Below, piece after piece: positions 33,007-46,045 of a stretch of DNA of 64,000 nt (the stretch's first letter is position 1; each line of letters opens with the position of its first letter). Origin of the DNA: Castor canadensis. Its lineage: Eukaryota > Chordata > Mammalia > Rodentia > Castoridae. The stretch covers positions 20,330,353 through 20,394,352 of the forward strand of contig NC_133387.1 of NCBI RefSeq assembly GCF_047511655.1, written 5' to 3'. The translations under genes were made by a program, and so were the position numbers. A model generated the notes under the pieces. The model ran no database searches. It was not told the DNA's origin and saw only the letters and a program-made list of their open reading frames with translations.

Positions 33007-36000
33007 TCATGTGCTCAAAGTCCAATTCCCTTGTTGTGTTTGCCCTTGATCTAATGTCCGCATATGAGGGAGAACATACGATTTTTGGTCTTTTGGGCCA
33101 AATTCCATCCATTTACCTGCAAATGATAACATTTCATTCTTCTTCATGGCTGCATAAAATTCCATTGTGTATAGATACCACATTTTCTTAATCCATTCGT
33201 CAGTGGTGGGGCATCTTGGCTGTTTCCATAACTTGGCTATTGTGAATAGTGCCGCAATAAACATGGGTGTGCAGGTGCCTCTGGAGTAACCTGTGTCACA
33301 GTCTTTTGGGTATATCCCCAAGAGTGGTATTGCTGGATCATATGGTAGTTCAATATTTAGATTTTTAAGAAGCCTCCAAATTTTTTTCCAGAGTGGTTGT
33401 ACTAGTCTACATTCCCACCAACAGTGTAAGAGGGCTCCTTTTTCCCCACATCCTCGCCAACACCTGTTGTTGGTAGTGTTGCTAATGATGGCTATTCTAA
33501 CAGGGGTGAGGTGGAATCTTAGTGTGGTTTTGATTTGCATTTCCTTTATTGCTAGAGATGGTGAGCATTTTTTCATGTGTTTTTTGGCCATTTGAGTTTC
33601 TTCTTTTGAGAAAGTTCTGTTTAGTTCACTGGCCCACTTCTTTATTGGTTCATTAATTTTGGGAGAATTTAGTTTTTTAAGTTCCCTGTATATTCTAGTT
33701 ATCAGTCCTTTGTCTGATGTGTAGCTGGCAAATATTTTCTTCCACTCTGTGGGTGGTCTCTTCAGTTTGGAGACCATTTCTTTTGTTGAGCAGAAGCTTT
33801 TTAGTTTTATGAGATCCCATTTATCTATGCTATCTCTTAGTTGCTGTGCTGCTGGGGTTTCGTTGGGAAAGTTCTTACCTATATCTATTAGTTACAGAGT
33901 ATTTCCTACTCTTTCCTGTACCAACTTTAGAGTTTGGGGTCTGATATTAAGATCCTTGATCCATTTTGAGTTAATCTTGGTATAGGGTGATATACATGGA
34001 TCTAGTTTCAGTTTTTTGCAGACTGCTAACCAGTTTTCCCAGCAGTTTTTGTTGAAGAGGCTGATTTTTCTCCATCGTATATTTTTAGCGCCTTTGTCAA
34101 AGACAAGTTGGTTATAGTTGTATGGTTTCATATCTGGGTCCTCTATTCTGTTCCACGGGTCTTCATGTCTGTTTTTGTGCCAGTACCATGCTGTTTTTAT
34201 TGTTATTGCTTTGTAATATAGTTTGAAGTCAGGTATTGTGATACCTCCAGCATTGCTCTTTTGACTGAGTATTGCCTTGGCTATTCGTGGCCTCTTGTGT
34301 TTCCATATACATTTAACAGTAGAGTTTTCAACCTCTTTAACGAATGTCATTGGAATTTTGATGGGAATTGCATTAAACATGTGGATTACTTTTGGGCATA
34401 TAGACATTTTTACTATGTTGATTCTACCAATCCATGAGCATGGGAGATCTCTCCACTTTCTATAGTCTTCTTCAATCTCTTTCTTCAGAAGTTTATAGTT
34501 TTCCTTGTAGAGGTCGTTCACATCTTTTGTTAGGTTTACACCTAGGTATTTGATTTTTTTCTTTTTTGAGGCTATTGTAAATGGAATTGTTTTCATATAT
34601 TCTTTCTCAACTTGTTTGTTATTAGTGTATAGAAATGCTAGTGATTTTTCAATGTTGATTTTCTATCTTCCTACCTTGCTGTAGCTATTGATGGTGTCTA
34701 GAAGCTTCTGAGTAGAGTTTTTTGGGTCTTTAAGGTGTAGGATCATGTCATCTGCAAAAGGGATATTTTGACAGTTTCTTTACCTATTTGTATTCCTTTT
34801 ATTCCTTCTTCTTGCCTAATTGCTCTGGCTAGGAATTCCAGTACTATGTTGAATAGGGGTGGAGATAGTGGGCATCCTTGTCTAGTTCCTGATTTTAGAG
34901 GGAATGGTTTCAGTTTTTCTCTGTTAAGTATAATGCTGGCTGTAGGTTTGTCATATATAGCTTTTATAAAGTTGAGGTACTTTCCTTCTATTCCTAGTTT
35001 TCTTAGAGCTTTTCTCATGAAATGGTGTTGGATCTTATCAAAGGCTTTTTCTGCATCTATTGAGATATCAAGTAGTTTTTGTCTTTGCTTCTGTTAATGT
35101 GGTTTATTACGTGTATTGATTTTCGTATGTTGAACCAGCCCTGCATTCCTGGGATGAAACCTACTTGGTTGTAGTGAGTGATCTTTTTGATGTGTTGTTG
35201 AATTCGGTTTGCCATTATTTTATTGAGGATTTTTGCGTCAATGTTCATTAAGGAGATTAGGCTGTAGTTCCCCTTTTTGGAGGTGTCTTTGCCTGGTTTT
35301 GGGATAAGTGTAATACTGCTTCTTAAAATGTGTTAGGTAGTTTTCCTTCTCTTTCTATTTCGTGGAACAGTTTAAGGAGGGTTGATATCAGTTCTTTAAA
35401 GGTCTGATAGAATTCAGCAGAGAATCCATCAGGCCCTGAACTTTTCTTTCTGGGGAGACTCTTGATTGCTGCTTCAATTTCATTTTGTGTTATAGATCTA
35501 TTCAGGTGATTAATTTCCTTTTGGTTCAGTTTTAGATGATCATATGTATCTAGAAATCTGTCCATTTCTTTAAGATTTTCGAATTTATTTGAATATAGGT
35601 TCTTGAAGTAGTTTCTGATGATTTCCTGGACTTCCTTGTTGTTTGTTGTTATCTCCCCTTTTGCATTCCTGATTCTACTAATTTGGGTTTTTTCTCTCCT
35701 CATTTTAGTCAGGTTTGCCAGTGGTCTGTCGATCTTGTTTATTTTTTCAAAAACCAACTTTTTGTTTCATTAATTCTTTGTGTTTTTTGTTTGTTTGTTT
35801 GTTTCTATTTCAGTGATTTCAGCTCTTATTTTTATTATTTCTCTCTTCTATTTGTTTTGGGATTTGCTTGTTGTTGTTTTTCTTGGAGTTTGAGATACAT
35901 CATTAGGTTATTGATTTGGGATCTTTCAGTCTTTTTAATATATGCACTCATGGCTATAAACTTTCCTCTCAGGACTGACTTTGCTGTGTCCCATAGGTTC

Positions 36001-36596
36001 TGGTAGGTTGTGTTTTCATTTTCATTGACTTCAAGGACTGTTTAATTTCCTCTTTTATTTCATCAATGATCCATTGTTCATTAAGCAATGAGTTATTCAG
36101 TTTCCAGTTATTTGCATGTTTTTTGTCTTTATTTTTGTTATTGAGTTATAGTTTTATTGCATTGTGATCAGATAGAATGCATGGTATAATTTCTGTTTTC
36201 TTATATTGGCTGAGGCTTGCTTTGTGCCCTAGGATATGATTTATTTTGGAGAAGGTTCCATGGGCTGATAATTGTTATTTCCTTTTGGTCTATTTCCCCT
36301 TTCATTAGTATGGAATGTCCTTCTTTATCTAGTTTGATCAATGTAGGTTTGAAGTCTACTTTGTCAGAGATAAGTATTGGTACTCCTGCCTGTTTTCAGG
36401 GGCCATTGGCTTGGTAAATCTTCTTCCAGCCATTCATGTTAAGCCTGTGCTTATTTCTGTCAGTGAGATGTGTCTCCTGTAAGCAACAAATTGTTGGATC
36501 TTCTTTTTTAATCCATTTCATCAAATGGTGCCTTTTGATGGGGGAATTAAGTCCATTAAGTGTTAGTACTGATAGGTATGTGGTGATTCCTGTCAT
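33007..36596 (-). pseudogene. LINE-1 ORF2 remnant
   Basis: Broken into several open pieces (for example 36596-36396, 35757-35323, 35018-34743, 34596-33892 and 33777-33007) that match endonuclease, reverse transcriptase and C-terminal parts of ORF2p. The catalytic FADD block falls in a gap between open pieces. The C-terminus runs out of frame after KWMEFGPK because of the small deletion. Confidence 0.9.
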
Positions 36597-36644
36597 TTAG
36601 TTGTCTTAGTTGTTTGAAGGTTTGATTGTGTGTACCTAAATTGA

Positions 36645-37842
36645 GTTTACTCTACTTTCTTGCTTTTTCTTTTCCTGTAGTTTGGTGCTGCCTGCCCTTT
36701 CATGGCTATGTTGGGTTTCACTTTCTGTGTGCAGAATCCCTTTAAGAATCTTTTGTAGTGGTGGCTTTGTGGTCATATATTGTTTTAGTTTCTGCTTATC
36801 ACAGAAGACTTTTATTGCTCCACCTATTTTAAATGATAGTTTTCTGGGTAGAGTATCCTGGGGTTGAAGTTATTTTCATTCAGTGCCTGGAAGATTTCAC
36901 CCCGTGCTCTTCTTGCTTTTAATGTTTCTGTTGAGAAGTCTGCTGTGATTTTGATGAGTTTACCTTTGTATGTTACTTGTTTTTTCTCTCTTACAGCCTT
37001 CAATATTCTTTCTCAGGTCTCTGTACTTGTTGTTTTAATGATAACATGCCATGGGGTAGTTCTATTTTGGTCTGGTCTGTTTGGTGTTCTGGAGGCCTCT
37101 GGCATCTGTATCGGAATAGATTTCTCTAGATTTGGGAAATTTTCTGTAGTTATTTTGTTGAATATATTATGCATTCCCTTTGCTTGCACCTCTTCTGCTT
37201 CTTCAATGCCCATGATTCTCAGGTTTGGTCTTTGATGGAGTCAGTGAGTTCTTGCATTTTCTTTTCACAGGTCTAAAGTTGTTTAACTAATAGTTCTTCA
37301 GTTTTTCCTTTAATTACCATTTCATCTTCAAGTTCTGAGATTCTGTCTTCTGCTTGTTCTATTCTGCTGGATTGGCCTTCCATTTTGTTTTGCAATTCTG
37401 TTTCATTTTTTTCTGAGGTTTTCCATATCCTGAGTTCCTTCCTCTTTAATGGGGTCTATTTTTATCCTGAGTTCATTTATGTCTTTATTAATCGTGTTCT
37501 TTGTTTCACTTTGGTGTTTATACAGTTCTTCTCTGGTTTCTTTTATTTCTTCTTGTGCTTTTTCAAATTCTCTATTTTTGTTGTCTTGGAATTTCTTGAG
37601 TGTCTCCTGTATATTTTGGTTGACCATATCCAGTATCATCTCTATAAAATTCTCATTGAGTACCTGTAGTATTTCTTATTTTAGATTGTTCTTGTGGGCA
37701 CATTGGGTTCTTTGGCATAGTTTATCTTCATTTTGTTGGAGTCTGGATCTGAGTATCTGTTTTCTTCATTTCCCTCTGGTTACTGTACTAATTTTTTGCT
37801 GTGGGGAAACTGGTTTCCCTGTTTTTTCTGTCTTCCCATCAT
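36645..37842 (-). pseudogene. LINE-1 ORF1 remnant
   Basis: Fragments at 37639-37403 (coiled coil, KKFQDNKNREFEKAQEEIKE) and 37213-37013 (MGIEEAEEVQAKGMHNIFNK) match ORF1p of the intact element, separated by stops and frameshifts. Confidence 0.85.
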
Positions 37843-38097
37843 TGCCCTTGGTATTGTTATTGTGCCTGTACTGTGTGCAATTCAGTATTTTCTAGCTTGT
37901 AATAATAAAATGGTGATATTTAGAATGGAAGGGTGAAAGGAGAGGGAAAGCAAAGAAGGTAAAGAAAAAGGGAAAAACAAATAGACAAGTAAAAACAAAA
38001 CAAAACAAACAAAAAGTTTCAAAGATATAAACAGGGAGAGATGTTGTCTAATCAACAGTAAGCTAAACAGGCATTAGAGAGACAGAAAGAGGATTGA

Positions 38098-38126
38098 AAA
38101 AATAAATAAATAAATAAATAAATAAA
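38098..38126. repeat. (AAAT)n in the old LINE-1 5' UTR
   Basis: Seven AAAT units in a region that in the intact LINE-1 is also A-rich. Confidence 0.95.
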
Positions 38127-38989
38127 AGAAAAAAAATCTCCAAGTTCAAATGCAATAAAGTTTCAGTCTTAATAATTTTGGTGTTTGTCACTTAGCCTCC
38201 AATGCTGGAGATGGTGTCTCAGAAGTAGTTCTGTCTTTCTCATCAAAGGGAAAAACAAAAACAAAAACAAAAAAAACCACCACAAAGTGTCCCAAGTTCA
38301 AATGCAATACAGTTTCAGTAAGTTTTTCAGCATGCAGGTGTAGTTTGGTTGTTGTCTCATCTAAGGAAGAGAGAAAACAGAGTCTGCCCACTGCTGTCAG
38401 CCTGCTGTTGCTGAAGGCTTTATTTATGCAGATCTCAGAAGTGAGCTCAACAATTACCTAGCCCTGTAGGCTTTGCTTACTCAGAGTTCTCCTGTGCATG
38501 AGCCTCTGCTACACGCTTTCCCCTTTTCCAAGCACACTGGGGTAGGTGACACTGCACCAGCTTTCTCAGGCCTGCCTGTTTGTTTACAGTTCACATGGGA
38601 AGTGGGTCTTCCCCTCTCTCCTGTGGTGTTTTCCTCCCACCACCACTTTTACAGGCTTTCCAGCTCCTGGTTGCTGGGTGGGTGCCGCCACTCCTGCCTT
38701 CTCTGGACAGCCTTGTTTATTTACAGTTTCATGGGGATTGTCCCTCCCCCCCTTAGGGGCTCAGGGTGCCCTGCCCACTTTGCTACATGTCTTTTTTGTT
38801 GTTGTTGCTTATTATTCAGGTTTTTTTTCTTTTTTCCCTGGGTGGGGGGTTGGTCTGACCAGGGGGCTATGCTGATCTGGCCCAGATTTGTCTGTGGGAG
38901 TACCACATGCCACTTCACTCACCTTGTGGTCTGTGTCTTCCCCAGTGGTCTGGGCACTGGCATCTGGCTGCATGGGCAGCTTCAGTTTT

Positions 38990-39190
38990 AAATGGTAGGA
39001 AAAAACTTCAAAAGAACAATATTTTGTGATGTGAAAATTCATTTTAAATTAAGATTTAGTTATAAATGATGTCTTATTGGCATGTTCATCTGTTTACATT
39101 TTTTCTCTAGCTGCACTTGAGATTCAACAGCAGCGTTTAAGAGTTGCAACAGACACCATATGTGAAACTTTGATCACATGTGTCATAAGA
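38990..39190 (+). mobile_element. hAT DNA transposon, 3' part
   Basis: Continues the element interrupted at 32560: a segment with CAAAAGAACAATATTTTGTG, then TTCAACAGCAGCG and GTTGCAACAGACACCATATG, in the order expected for the same family. Confidence 0.6.
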
Positions 39191-39299
39191 GTGTTCATTT
39201 GGAAACATTTAGTTTTATTTCATATTACTAGTGCATGTCCTTCATGTACAAACAAGAAAAGTAGACTTCCAGTGTAACACTTTTAAGTTACTTTTTTTC

Positions 39300-39525
39300 T
39301 TTTTTTTGCAGCACTATCTATCACTCCAGGTTTCATGCTTGCTAAGCAGATGCTCCTACCACTTGTGCCACTCCACCAGTCCTTTTTTTTTTTTTTTTGG
39401 TGATAGGTTTTTATGAGATAGGGTCTTGGGAACTATTTCCCTGGGGCTGGCTTTGAACTGCAATCCTTCTGATCTCTGCCTCCTGAGTAGCTAGGATCAA
39501 CTTCATGAACCACCAATGCCTGGTT
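39300..39525 (-). mobile_element. Composite SINE, minus
   Basis: CACTTGTGCCACTCCACCAG, GGCTGGCTTTGAACTGCAAT, CTGCCTCCTGAGTAGCTAGG. Confidence 0.85.
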
Positions 39526-41162
39526 TTTAATTTACCTTAGCATTTGGTCTACTTGTTATTGAATTATATGGAAAATGTGCTTATTATGCATTGACATTAT
39601 AACTGTGCTAAAACAACACAATGTATTTGGATGTTTCCAGACTACATACTTAAGACACTAGTTCCAAATCACAAGAATGCAACAGGCAGAAAATTAGGAT
39701 ACTGAAAAATGGCATAACTCACTGAAGTAGAATTTTCTTCCTAAGAATTACAAATGTAAATGAGGCTGCAAGTAAGGTAAGTGACCAGTTTTTAACAAGT
39801 TAGGAAAGCCACTTACCAATAATAAGTTAATTATATTATTTGCAGGAGATGAAGAAGTATAACCAGAGGAAATAAATTTATTTAATAATATCAGCCTTTT
39901 TGTAAGAACAGTTGTTTAAAGACTGGAGGACAGTGGAAGCAACATCTGTAGCTAGTTAAAAATGAGGCTATGGTTCTGAATGTCTTTCCTTGTCTCTTGG
40001 TGAGTTTACTGGTGCTACTGATGCTTTTCTGGTTTTGTTGTTGTTATTATTGTTTTGTTTTGTCTACTTAAGGTGCCAATACTGAATTTGAAGTGACAAT
40101 GAATAAACTTTGTGGAAAAACTTCAAATGAACAATATTTTTATAGTTGAGAAAATATCTAACTGAAGTGGAATCTGCTAAGATGTGATACAACTCATGAC
40201 AATAAAAATTTGTTTGAAGCAAACATCAGCACAGTTGGACAGATTTATAAAGCTTATGAAAAAATAAGATGTTAAACATGTGATTATTCACATCAGCAGA
40301 TATGATGCAGAAAATATTTGAATGCATCATGCATTATTCAACCAGTAGTGTCAGAAATAAATTTTGTTACTCCAAGGACTTAACCATCTTCATTTCTGCT
40401 CACTTTTGCCAGAAATAGAAGCTTCATGACCTGAATTTTCTTTTGAAACAATAGTTTGATGATTTAAGTACTTGCAAAACTTAATTATGATTATTTGGTT
40501 TTTAGCTCAATGCTGAAGTTGAAATTTTTGTAGTTTGAGTAATTACTCTGAACAACTATTGTTCAACATTGAATGATTTTGGAAATTTTCACTAAATTTT
40601 GCTAATTTTTAAGTATTATATGGCATAAATAGTACTTACCTTTTAGAGTTATATCCTGATATATTTATAGGTGAAAAGATATGGTATTTGGAATTTGCTT
40701 TGAAATAACTAGAGAAAAGAGTGGAAAAAAAGAGCTTACAGAGCTAAATGATATGTTCATTATATTCAATACAACATTATCTCCAATTTTGCATATCTTG
40801 AAATTTATATAATAAAAATTTTTGGAAAATTGTTATAGGTGATAAAAAACAGAATCACCTTACAGATAGATTGTTCTGTGAAGCTGTGTTATGAATCTAA
40901 AGATAACCATAATATCAGTCAAGTATCCAAAGTAGAAGTGAATCCTTTAGGCAGCTGGGAGCCTTGGGGACCAATGCAACTTTGGCTCTAGTGTTAATGA
41001 GTCACATGAGAATTAAATCAGAGGATCCACAGTAATGAAGCAGATGGTTTGGGGAGAGCTCCCAGTTGACAGAAATACAGAGTCCACCTGAAAGGAGTGA
41101 AAAATCTCAAGAAATCATCTTGCCTTTGAGGAGCAGGCCAAGGACCTTTGTGATCAAAAACA
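39526..41162. other. Intergenic AT-rich sequence
   Basis: No gene. 40115-40150 (GGAAAAACTTCAAATGAACA) resembles the hAT segment at 38998, possibly a second degraded copy of the same transposon. Confidence 0.45.
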
Positions 41163-41245
41163 GGTAGAGTAGCTCAAGTGCCTACCTAGCAAGTGTGAGG
41201 CCCTGAGTTCAAACCCCAGTACTGACCAAAAAGATAAAAAATAAA
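41163..41245 (+). mobile_element. ID-like SINE
   Basis: AGTAGCTCAAGTGCCTACCT then GAGTTCAAACCCCAGTACTG and an A-rich tail; only the ID half. Confidence 0.8.
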
Positions 41246-41330
41246 ACAAGTTACCCAGAAAGTAGATGTGCAGGAATTTGATATTTCCTAAGAGAAGCAT
41301 AAGAAAACAGAATAACCACCAATAACTTTT

Positions 41331-41376
41331 TTTGGGGGGTTTTTTTTTTTTTTTTGGTGGTACTGGGGCTTGATCT
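41331..41376 (-). mobile_element. Extremely short SINE insertion with target duplication
   Basis: 46 bp: poly(T) plus TGGTACTGGGGCTTGATCT, i.e. only the last about 20 bp of an ID-like SINE and its tail. Flanked by a perfect 14-bp duplication CACCAATAACTTTT (41317-41330 and 41377-41390). Confidence 0.85.
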
Positions 41377-41390
41377 CACCAATAACTTTT

Positions 41391-43729
41391 ATACTCTGAA
41401 AGGAGGAAAGAGGCATACTAGGCTTTGGAGAGTATAGAAACTTGCCTGAGATGAAGAAGTCAGATTGCCTAACCAAGGGCTCATCTTTCATTGGTCACAG
41501 AATTAAGAATTTATTTTCACAGAGACAGAAAAAGTGTTCATAAACCCCAAATTTGCATTTGGTTTCAGGGACTCTCAAAGCCCTGGGTTTTATGAGCCCC
41601 ATATTGAAAACTCCTAAATGGAAATCTTGCTTATGGAAAGTACACAGGAAGAATAAATGTCTGGGAAGTGGAATGGGGCATTGCCAAGTGTGCTGTGTCC
41701 CTTTCAGACAATAAGCAGACAGTCACATGCAGAACGATTTCCTGCTCTGGGATCGTATTCATGAAACTGTTAAATACCAGATACAGAGAGATTTATTTGC
41801 CTAGTGACTACTGGGGACTGTCATTGAAAGTTTGAAAATAGCTTTCTGGCTTAAGCAAACCAAATGTTTGAAAACTTATCTCATCTAAATGTTAGGCCAG
41901 CCAGTTCACATGTTGCAATCTAGCCTCCATTTCCCCTTTAGTGAATTTTCAACATTCAAGTCAATCAATTCAACCCCCATTTCATTTTGTAGATAACATA
42001 CTGGAAAATGTAGCAGGTAAAAAGAGCACTGGAATATGGACACTAACAAAGGGGCTCACCTGTGAGAAAAGAATGGTCCTTACAGCTAGCTGGTCCTGAA
42101 TTCTTTGGCCTTCAACATTAAAGTCCTTCTTCATTCTTTTTCATCTATATACTACCACAGCCACTCCTTTGGTATTATTCTCAATTTATACTGTTCTGTG
42201 CTCAGTTTCTCTAACTTTGAAATTCTTTTAGACACAAACTCTTACTACTCTGTATTTCTTGCACATAATGCCTTTTTTCTTTACTCTTATGATAAACTCC
42301 AGATCCTTTGAATGCTTAAAACCAAATTTTCCAGCTCTTAGTTTCCCTTGTCTCATTCAGAGGCTAGACATCAGAGTCATGTGAAGTGAACAAGGACCAG
42401 AAGGTGCAGTAGAACTCTAAGCTGTTCAGGTGCTTGCGTATCAAGTCAGACAAGGTAACTGATATTTGTAACAGGAGCAGCAAGTTGCAGGGGCAAGACA
42501 ATAGCAGAATTTAAAAAGGGATTAAAGAGCTGTATTTGGTACATGGGGCTATAGTCAAAGCACTTCTGAAGATGAGGCAGGTGAATGAAATGAATGGTGT
42601 GGGCCTATGGATTTAACATCAGCACAGGCAACATAGTGAGACCTCTGTCTTAAAAAATAAAAAGCCAGGAGTCTTTGCTCCCATTTCCTGCATGGAGGCA
42701 GGAAATGTTTTTCTCTCCCCGCTCCCTTGTCTATACTTTATCCTGTTATAATAAAATAAATCCTTGCTAAACCTTTCACCTTGTGAGAAAACATAAAAAA
42801 TAAAAATAAAAAGCCAAACCAAAGCAAATTTCCTATAAATCCACAAAGCCTTGACAAAATAGGGCAATTAATCATCTGAGGACAAGAACTTGCGCCACAT
42901 ATGAGTGCAGTGGGAAGAAGAGAGATTCATTGTAACAATTTATACCTATCCATGAACATAGTCTTCCCTATGCTTTGAAACATTTCCTGCCCATTGATAT
43001 GAAGTATTTCTATTTAAGGATCACTTACTTGATGCCAGCAAGTCTCCTTCAAGTCAACTTCTCTGACTCTGTCCTAGGCAGGCAGGTGCTCCTGCAGAAA
43101 GTTATAAAATGTGCTCATTGACTTAACTCTAAATTCATGACATGAAATCTCAGAAGTGATCTCCAGGCTACTCAATGTTCCTTCTCTTCATCCTTAGTTC
43201 ATTCCTTGGAGCATTTCTCATAGAGCAGTTCTGAGTCTTCCTCACTCTATGAAAACCCTCTTAATTTAGCTCCCCCAACCACAACAATGACCTTATATCC
43301 TCCCCTCCTCTGGAGGGTCATGACCATCTGTCCTGTCCTCTGTAGCCCCTCTATTACGGAACACAGAAACCACTCATTCTTACATGATAAATTTACACAA
43401 TTGGATGGGAAAGACATCAGAAATTCCACCACCTCAATGGGAAGTAATAAAAAACGGATATCCTACATCTCACCTCTGAATCAACTCACTACTCTGAAAG
43501 ATAAGTTACAAATGTTAATAACTGAAGTGATTCCTGGATCTTTGGAAGAATTATAGTAGCAGCTTTTACAAATCTCATCTCTAAAGACAATGCTTTCAGA
43601 CTGTTCACTAATTTACAAACTATCATAAAATATACTCTAGTCCTTCTAGTCTTTCAAATTTGAACTGACTGTACCCTATCCAATACCTTGTGATTTACTT
43701 ATTCATTCTTTCATTTAATGAATACTTAC
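41391..43729. other. Intergenic, no recognised feature
   Basis: No coding exon or clear repeat seen; short A-rich runs near 42655 and 42795 could be old retroposon tails. Confidence 0.45.
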
Positions 43730-43930
43730 AAGCTGGGCACTGATGGCTTATGCCTATAATCGTAGCTACTCAGGAGTCAGAGATCAGGAGGCTCATGGTT
43801 CAAAGCCAGCCCTGGGCAAATAGTTCTTGAGATGCTATCTCACAAAACCTGATCACAAAAAAGGGCTGGTAGAGTGGCTAAAGGTGTATGCCCTGAGTTC
43901 AAACCCCAATACTGCCAAATAAAAAATGCA
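43730..43930 (+). mobile_element. Composite SINE
   Basis: AGCTGGGCACTGATGGCTTA, GTAGCTACTCAGGAGTCAGA, TTCAAACCCCAATACTGCC. Confidence 0.88.
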
Positions 43931-45521
43931 GCTTTTAGAGCCAAGATTCATAGCTACGACACATACTGTCAAATACAGACATGTGATAATGAGGACATTT
44001 ACAGCAGGTAACAATCATTGAAAAAGAAGAATCATGCATATATAATTTGTCAGAACTTCTTCCAGTGCTGTGGAGAGAAACTCACTCATTCACTGGCCAG
44101 CGGGCATAGACCTGTGTGCTAAACTGTTATGGTCAGTTAAGACAGTAGGTGACTCAGGCTTACTTTTTAAAAATTATACTCACTTCTGATATCCAAATAG
44201 TGCTCAAAAGCTTTCTACCTACTGAAAACATAATGGATGTGTAGCAGACATGCATATGTTTTATATATATATATATATATATGCCTACATATGCATTATG
44301 GATATATCTCTCTGAACATTGATGTAAATTAGAATTCTATTATATTTATCAGTTTTTCATGAACTACTGGATCCACATGGTCATTCCTGAGTAACAAAAA
44401 TTAATTTTTAATAATGAATTTTTAAATTTATACTACTTTACACAGAACCCTACCAATGTGCTACTTTATTATCTGACCCATGCGAGCCTATTCTCTCATA
44501 GCTACCAGTATTAACTTAGGGACACATCCATTTTGAACCATATTATTGAATTTACTTAAATTAATTGAGCTACCAATTTAATATTGATAAGTTAGCTAAT
44601 AAATTAGATTTCTAACCAATTAAATCAATAAAACTAAATTTAATTGGTTCAATTTCAGCTGCATATATTGACTGGAGATATTTATCAATCGAGTTTAACA
44701 TAGGAATATATAAATACTTGGAGGTCTTTCATGAGGACTGGGATAAGACCTGTGCTGTCACTGCCTACAGGATTGAAATGTACAGTGGAAAATAGAGAAA
44801 GACACATGAGAAAGACCTTTCTAAACACAAGATTTTTCAAAGTTAGTTGGGAACTTAATTCCTGGTCACTAGGGGATGCTGGAATGGTAACCAGATAGTG
44901 ATGCTGAAGATCTGGAGGAATTTCATTGCCTCTAAGCCCCACCAATCTGAGCGTTTCTGATTCTAGGCTGATTTTGCACAGACCTTATCTTTTCAAGGAG
45001 TAAGTTGATTCAGAGATGGGATCTAGAATATCCATTTTAATTCCAATTGAAGGGAGTGGAATTTCTGTGTCTTCCCCACCGTTCTATATAAATGTAACAC
45101 ATAGAACTGAGTGACTCCTCTGCTCTGTTAGCAATAAAGAGGATCTTCAGAGGAGGACAAGACAGATGGTCCCAGTCCTCCAGAGAGAGGAAGATGGAAG
45201 GTCATCTGCTGTGTTTGGGTGAGCTGAAATATGGGAAAGGTTTTTCAGGGAGTGGGGAGCGCTCAGAACTGCTTCTATGAGGACTGTCCCCAAATCAGCC
45301 ACATCTGTTCTACTGTAGCCCAAAGACCACAACTATTCATTGATGTTGGAGTTATGTGTTGCCTTGGCTGCCATTGCAGGTTCGCCTTGTGCACAGAAGC
45401 AGGCAGGTCTCCAGGGAGACAAACCAAACCTCATCAGAGCAGGTATAGCTTGCAACTATGAATGTGCTAGTTTTTGTCCAGTAAATCCATAGTAGATGAT
45501 GTTGACTGGTTGATAATTAAA
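43931..45521. other. Intergenic, left flank of the intact LINE-1
   Basis: AT-rich to 44700, then mixed composition. Contains the (TA)n run. No gene recognised. Confidence 0.5.
44262..44282. repeat. (TA)n microsatellite
   Basis: Ten TA units inside an AT-rich stretch. Confidence 0.95.
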
Positions 45522-46045
45522 AAGAAGTAAGTTTTATTTTTTTTTATTTTTTTTTTTTTTTCATTTTTCTTTTATTATTCATATGTGCATACAAGGCTTG
45601 GTTCATTTCTCCCCCCTGCCCCCACCCCCTCCCTTACCACCCACTCCACCCCCTCCTGCTCCCCCCCTCAATACCCAGCAGAAACTATTTTGCCCTTATC
45701 TCTAATTTTGTTGTAGAGAGAGTATAAGCAATAATAGGAAGGAACAAGGGGTTTTGCTGGTTGAGATAAGGATAGCTATACAGGGCATTGACTCACATTG
45801 ATTTCCTGTGTGTGGGTGTTACCTTCTAGGTTAATTCTTTTTGATCTAACCTTTTCTCTAGTTCCTGGTCCCCTTTTCCTATTGGCCTCAGTTGCTTTAA
45901 GGTATCTGCTTTACTTTCTCTGCGTTAAGGGCAACAAATGCTAGCTAGTTTTTTAGGTGTCTTACCTATCCTCACCCCTCCCTTGTGTGCTCTCGCTTTT
46001 ATCATGTGCTCATAGTCCAATCCCCTTGTTGTGTTTGCCCTTGAT

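Larger units (their letters stand above)
32560..38976 (-). mobile_element. Old near-full-length LINE-1, non-functional
   Basis: Aligns in order with the intact LINE-1 at 45.5-52.6 kb, same strand. The A-rich end is at the left (about 32560) and the 5' UTR at the right. Relative to the intact copy it has many stops and frameshifts, a deletion of about 250 bp in the ORF2 endonuclease region (join near 36264) and a deletion of about 35 bp at the end of ORF2 (near 33095). It is truncated by about 100-200 bp at its 5' end. An imperfect target duplication (agcttcacagcttta-like at about 32546 and about 38977-38990) flanks it. It is inserted into a hAT element. Confidence 0.92.

Noticed and set aside
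38473-38991. 172-residue plus-strand open frame
   Set aside because: It lies antisense in the 5' UTR of the old LINE-1, and a similar shadow frame occurs at 51829-52565 in the intact element.
40110-40330. Possible processed pseudogene downstream of the old LINE-1
   Set aside because: No recognisable protein, no A tail and no target duplication found; only a short resemblance to the hAT element.
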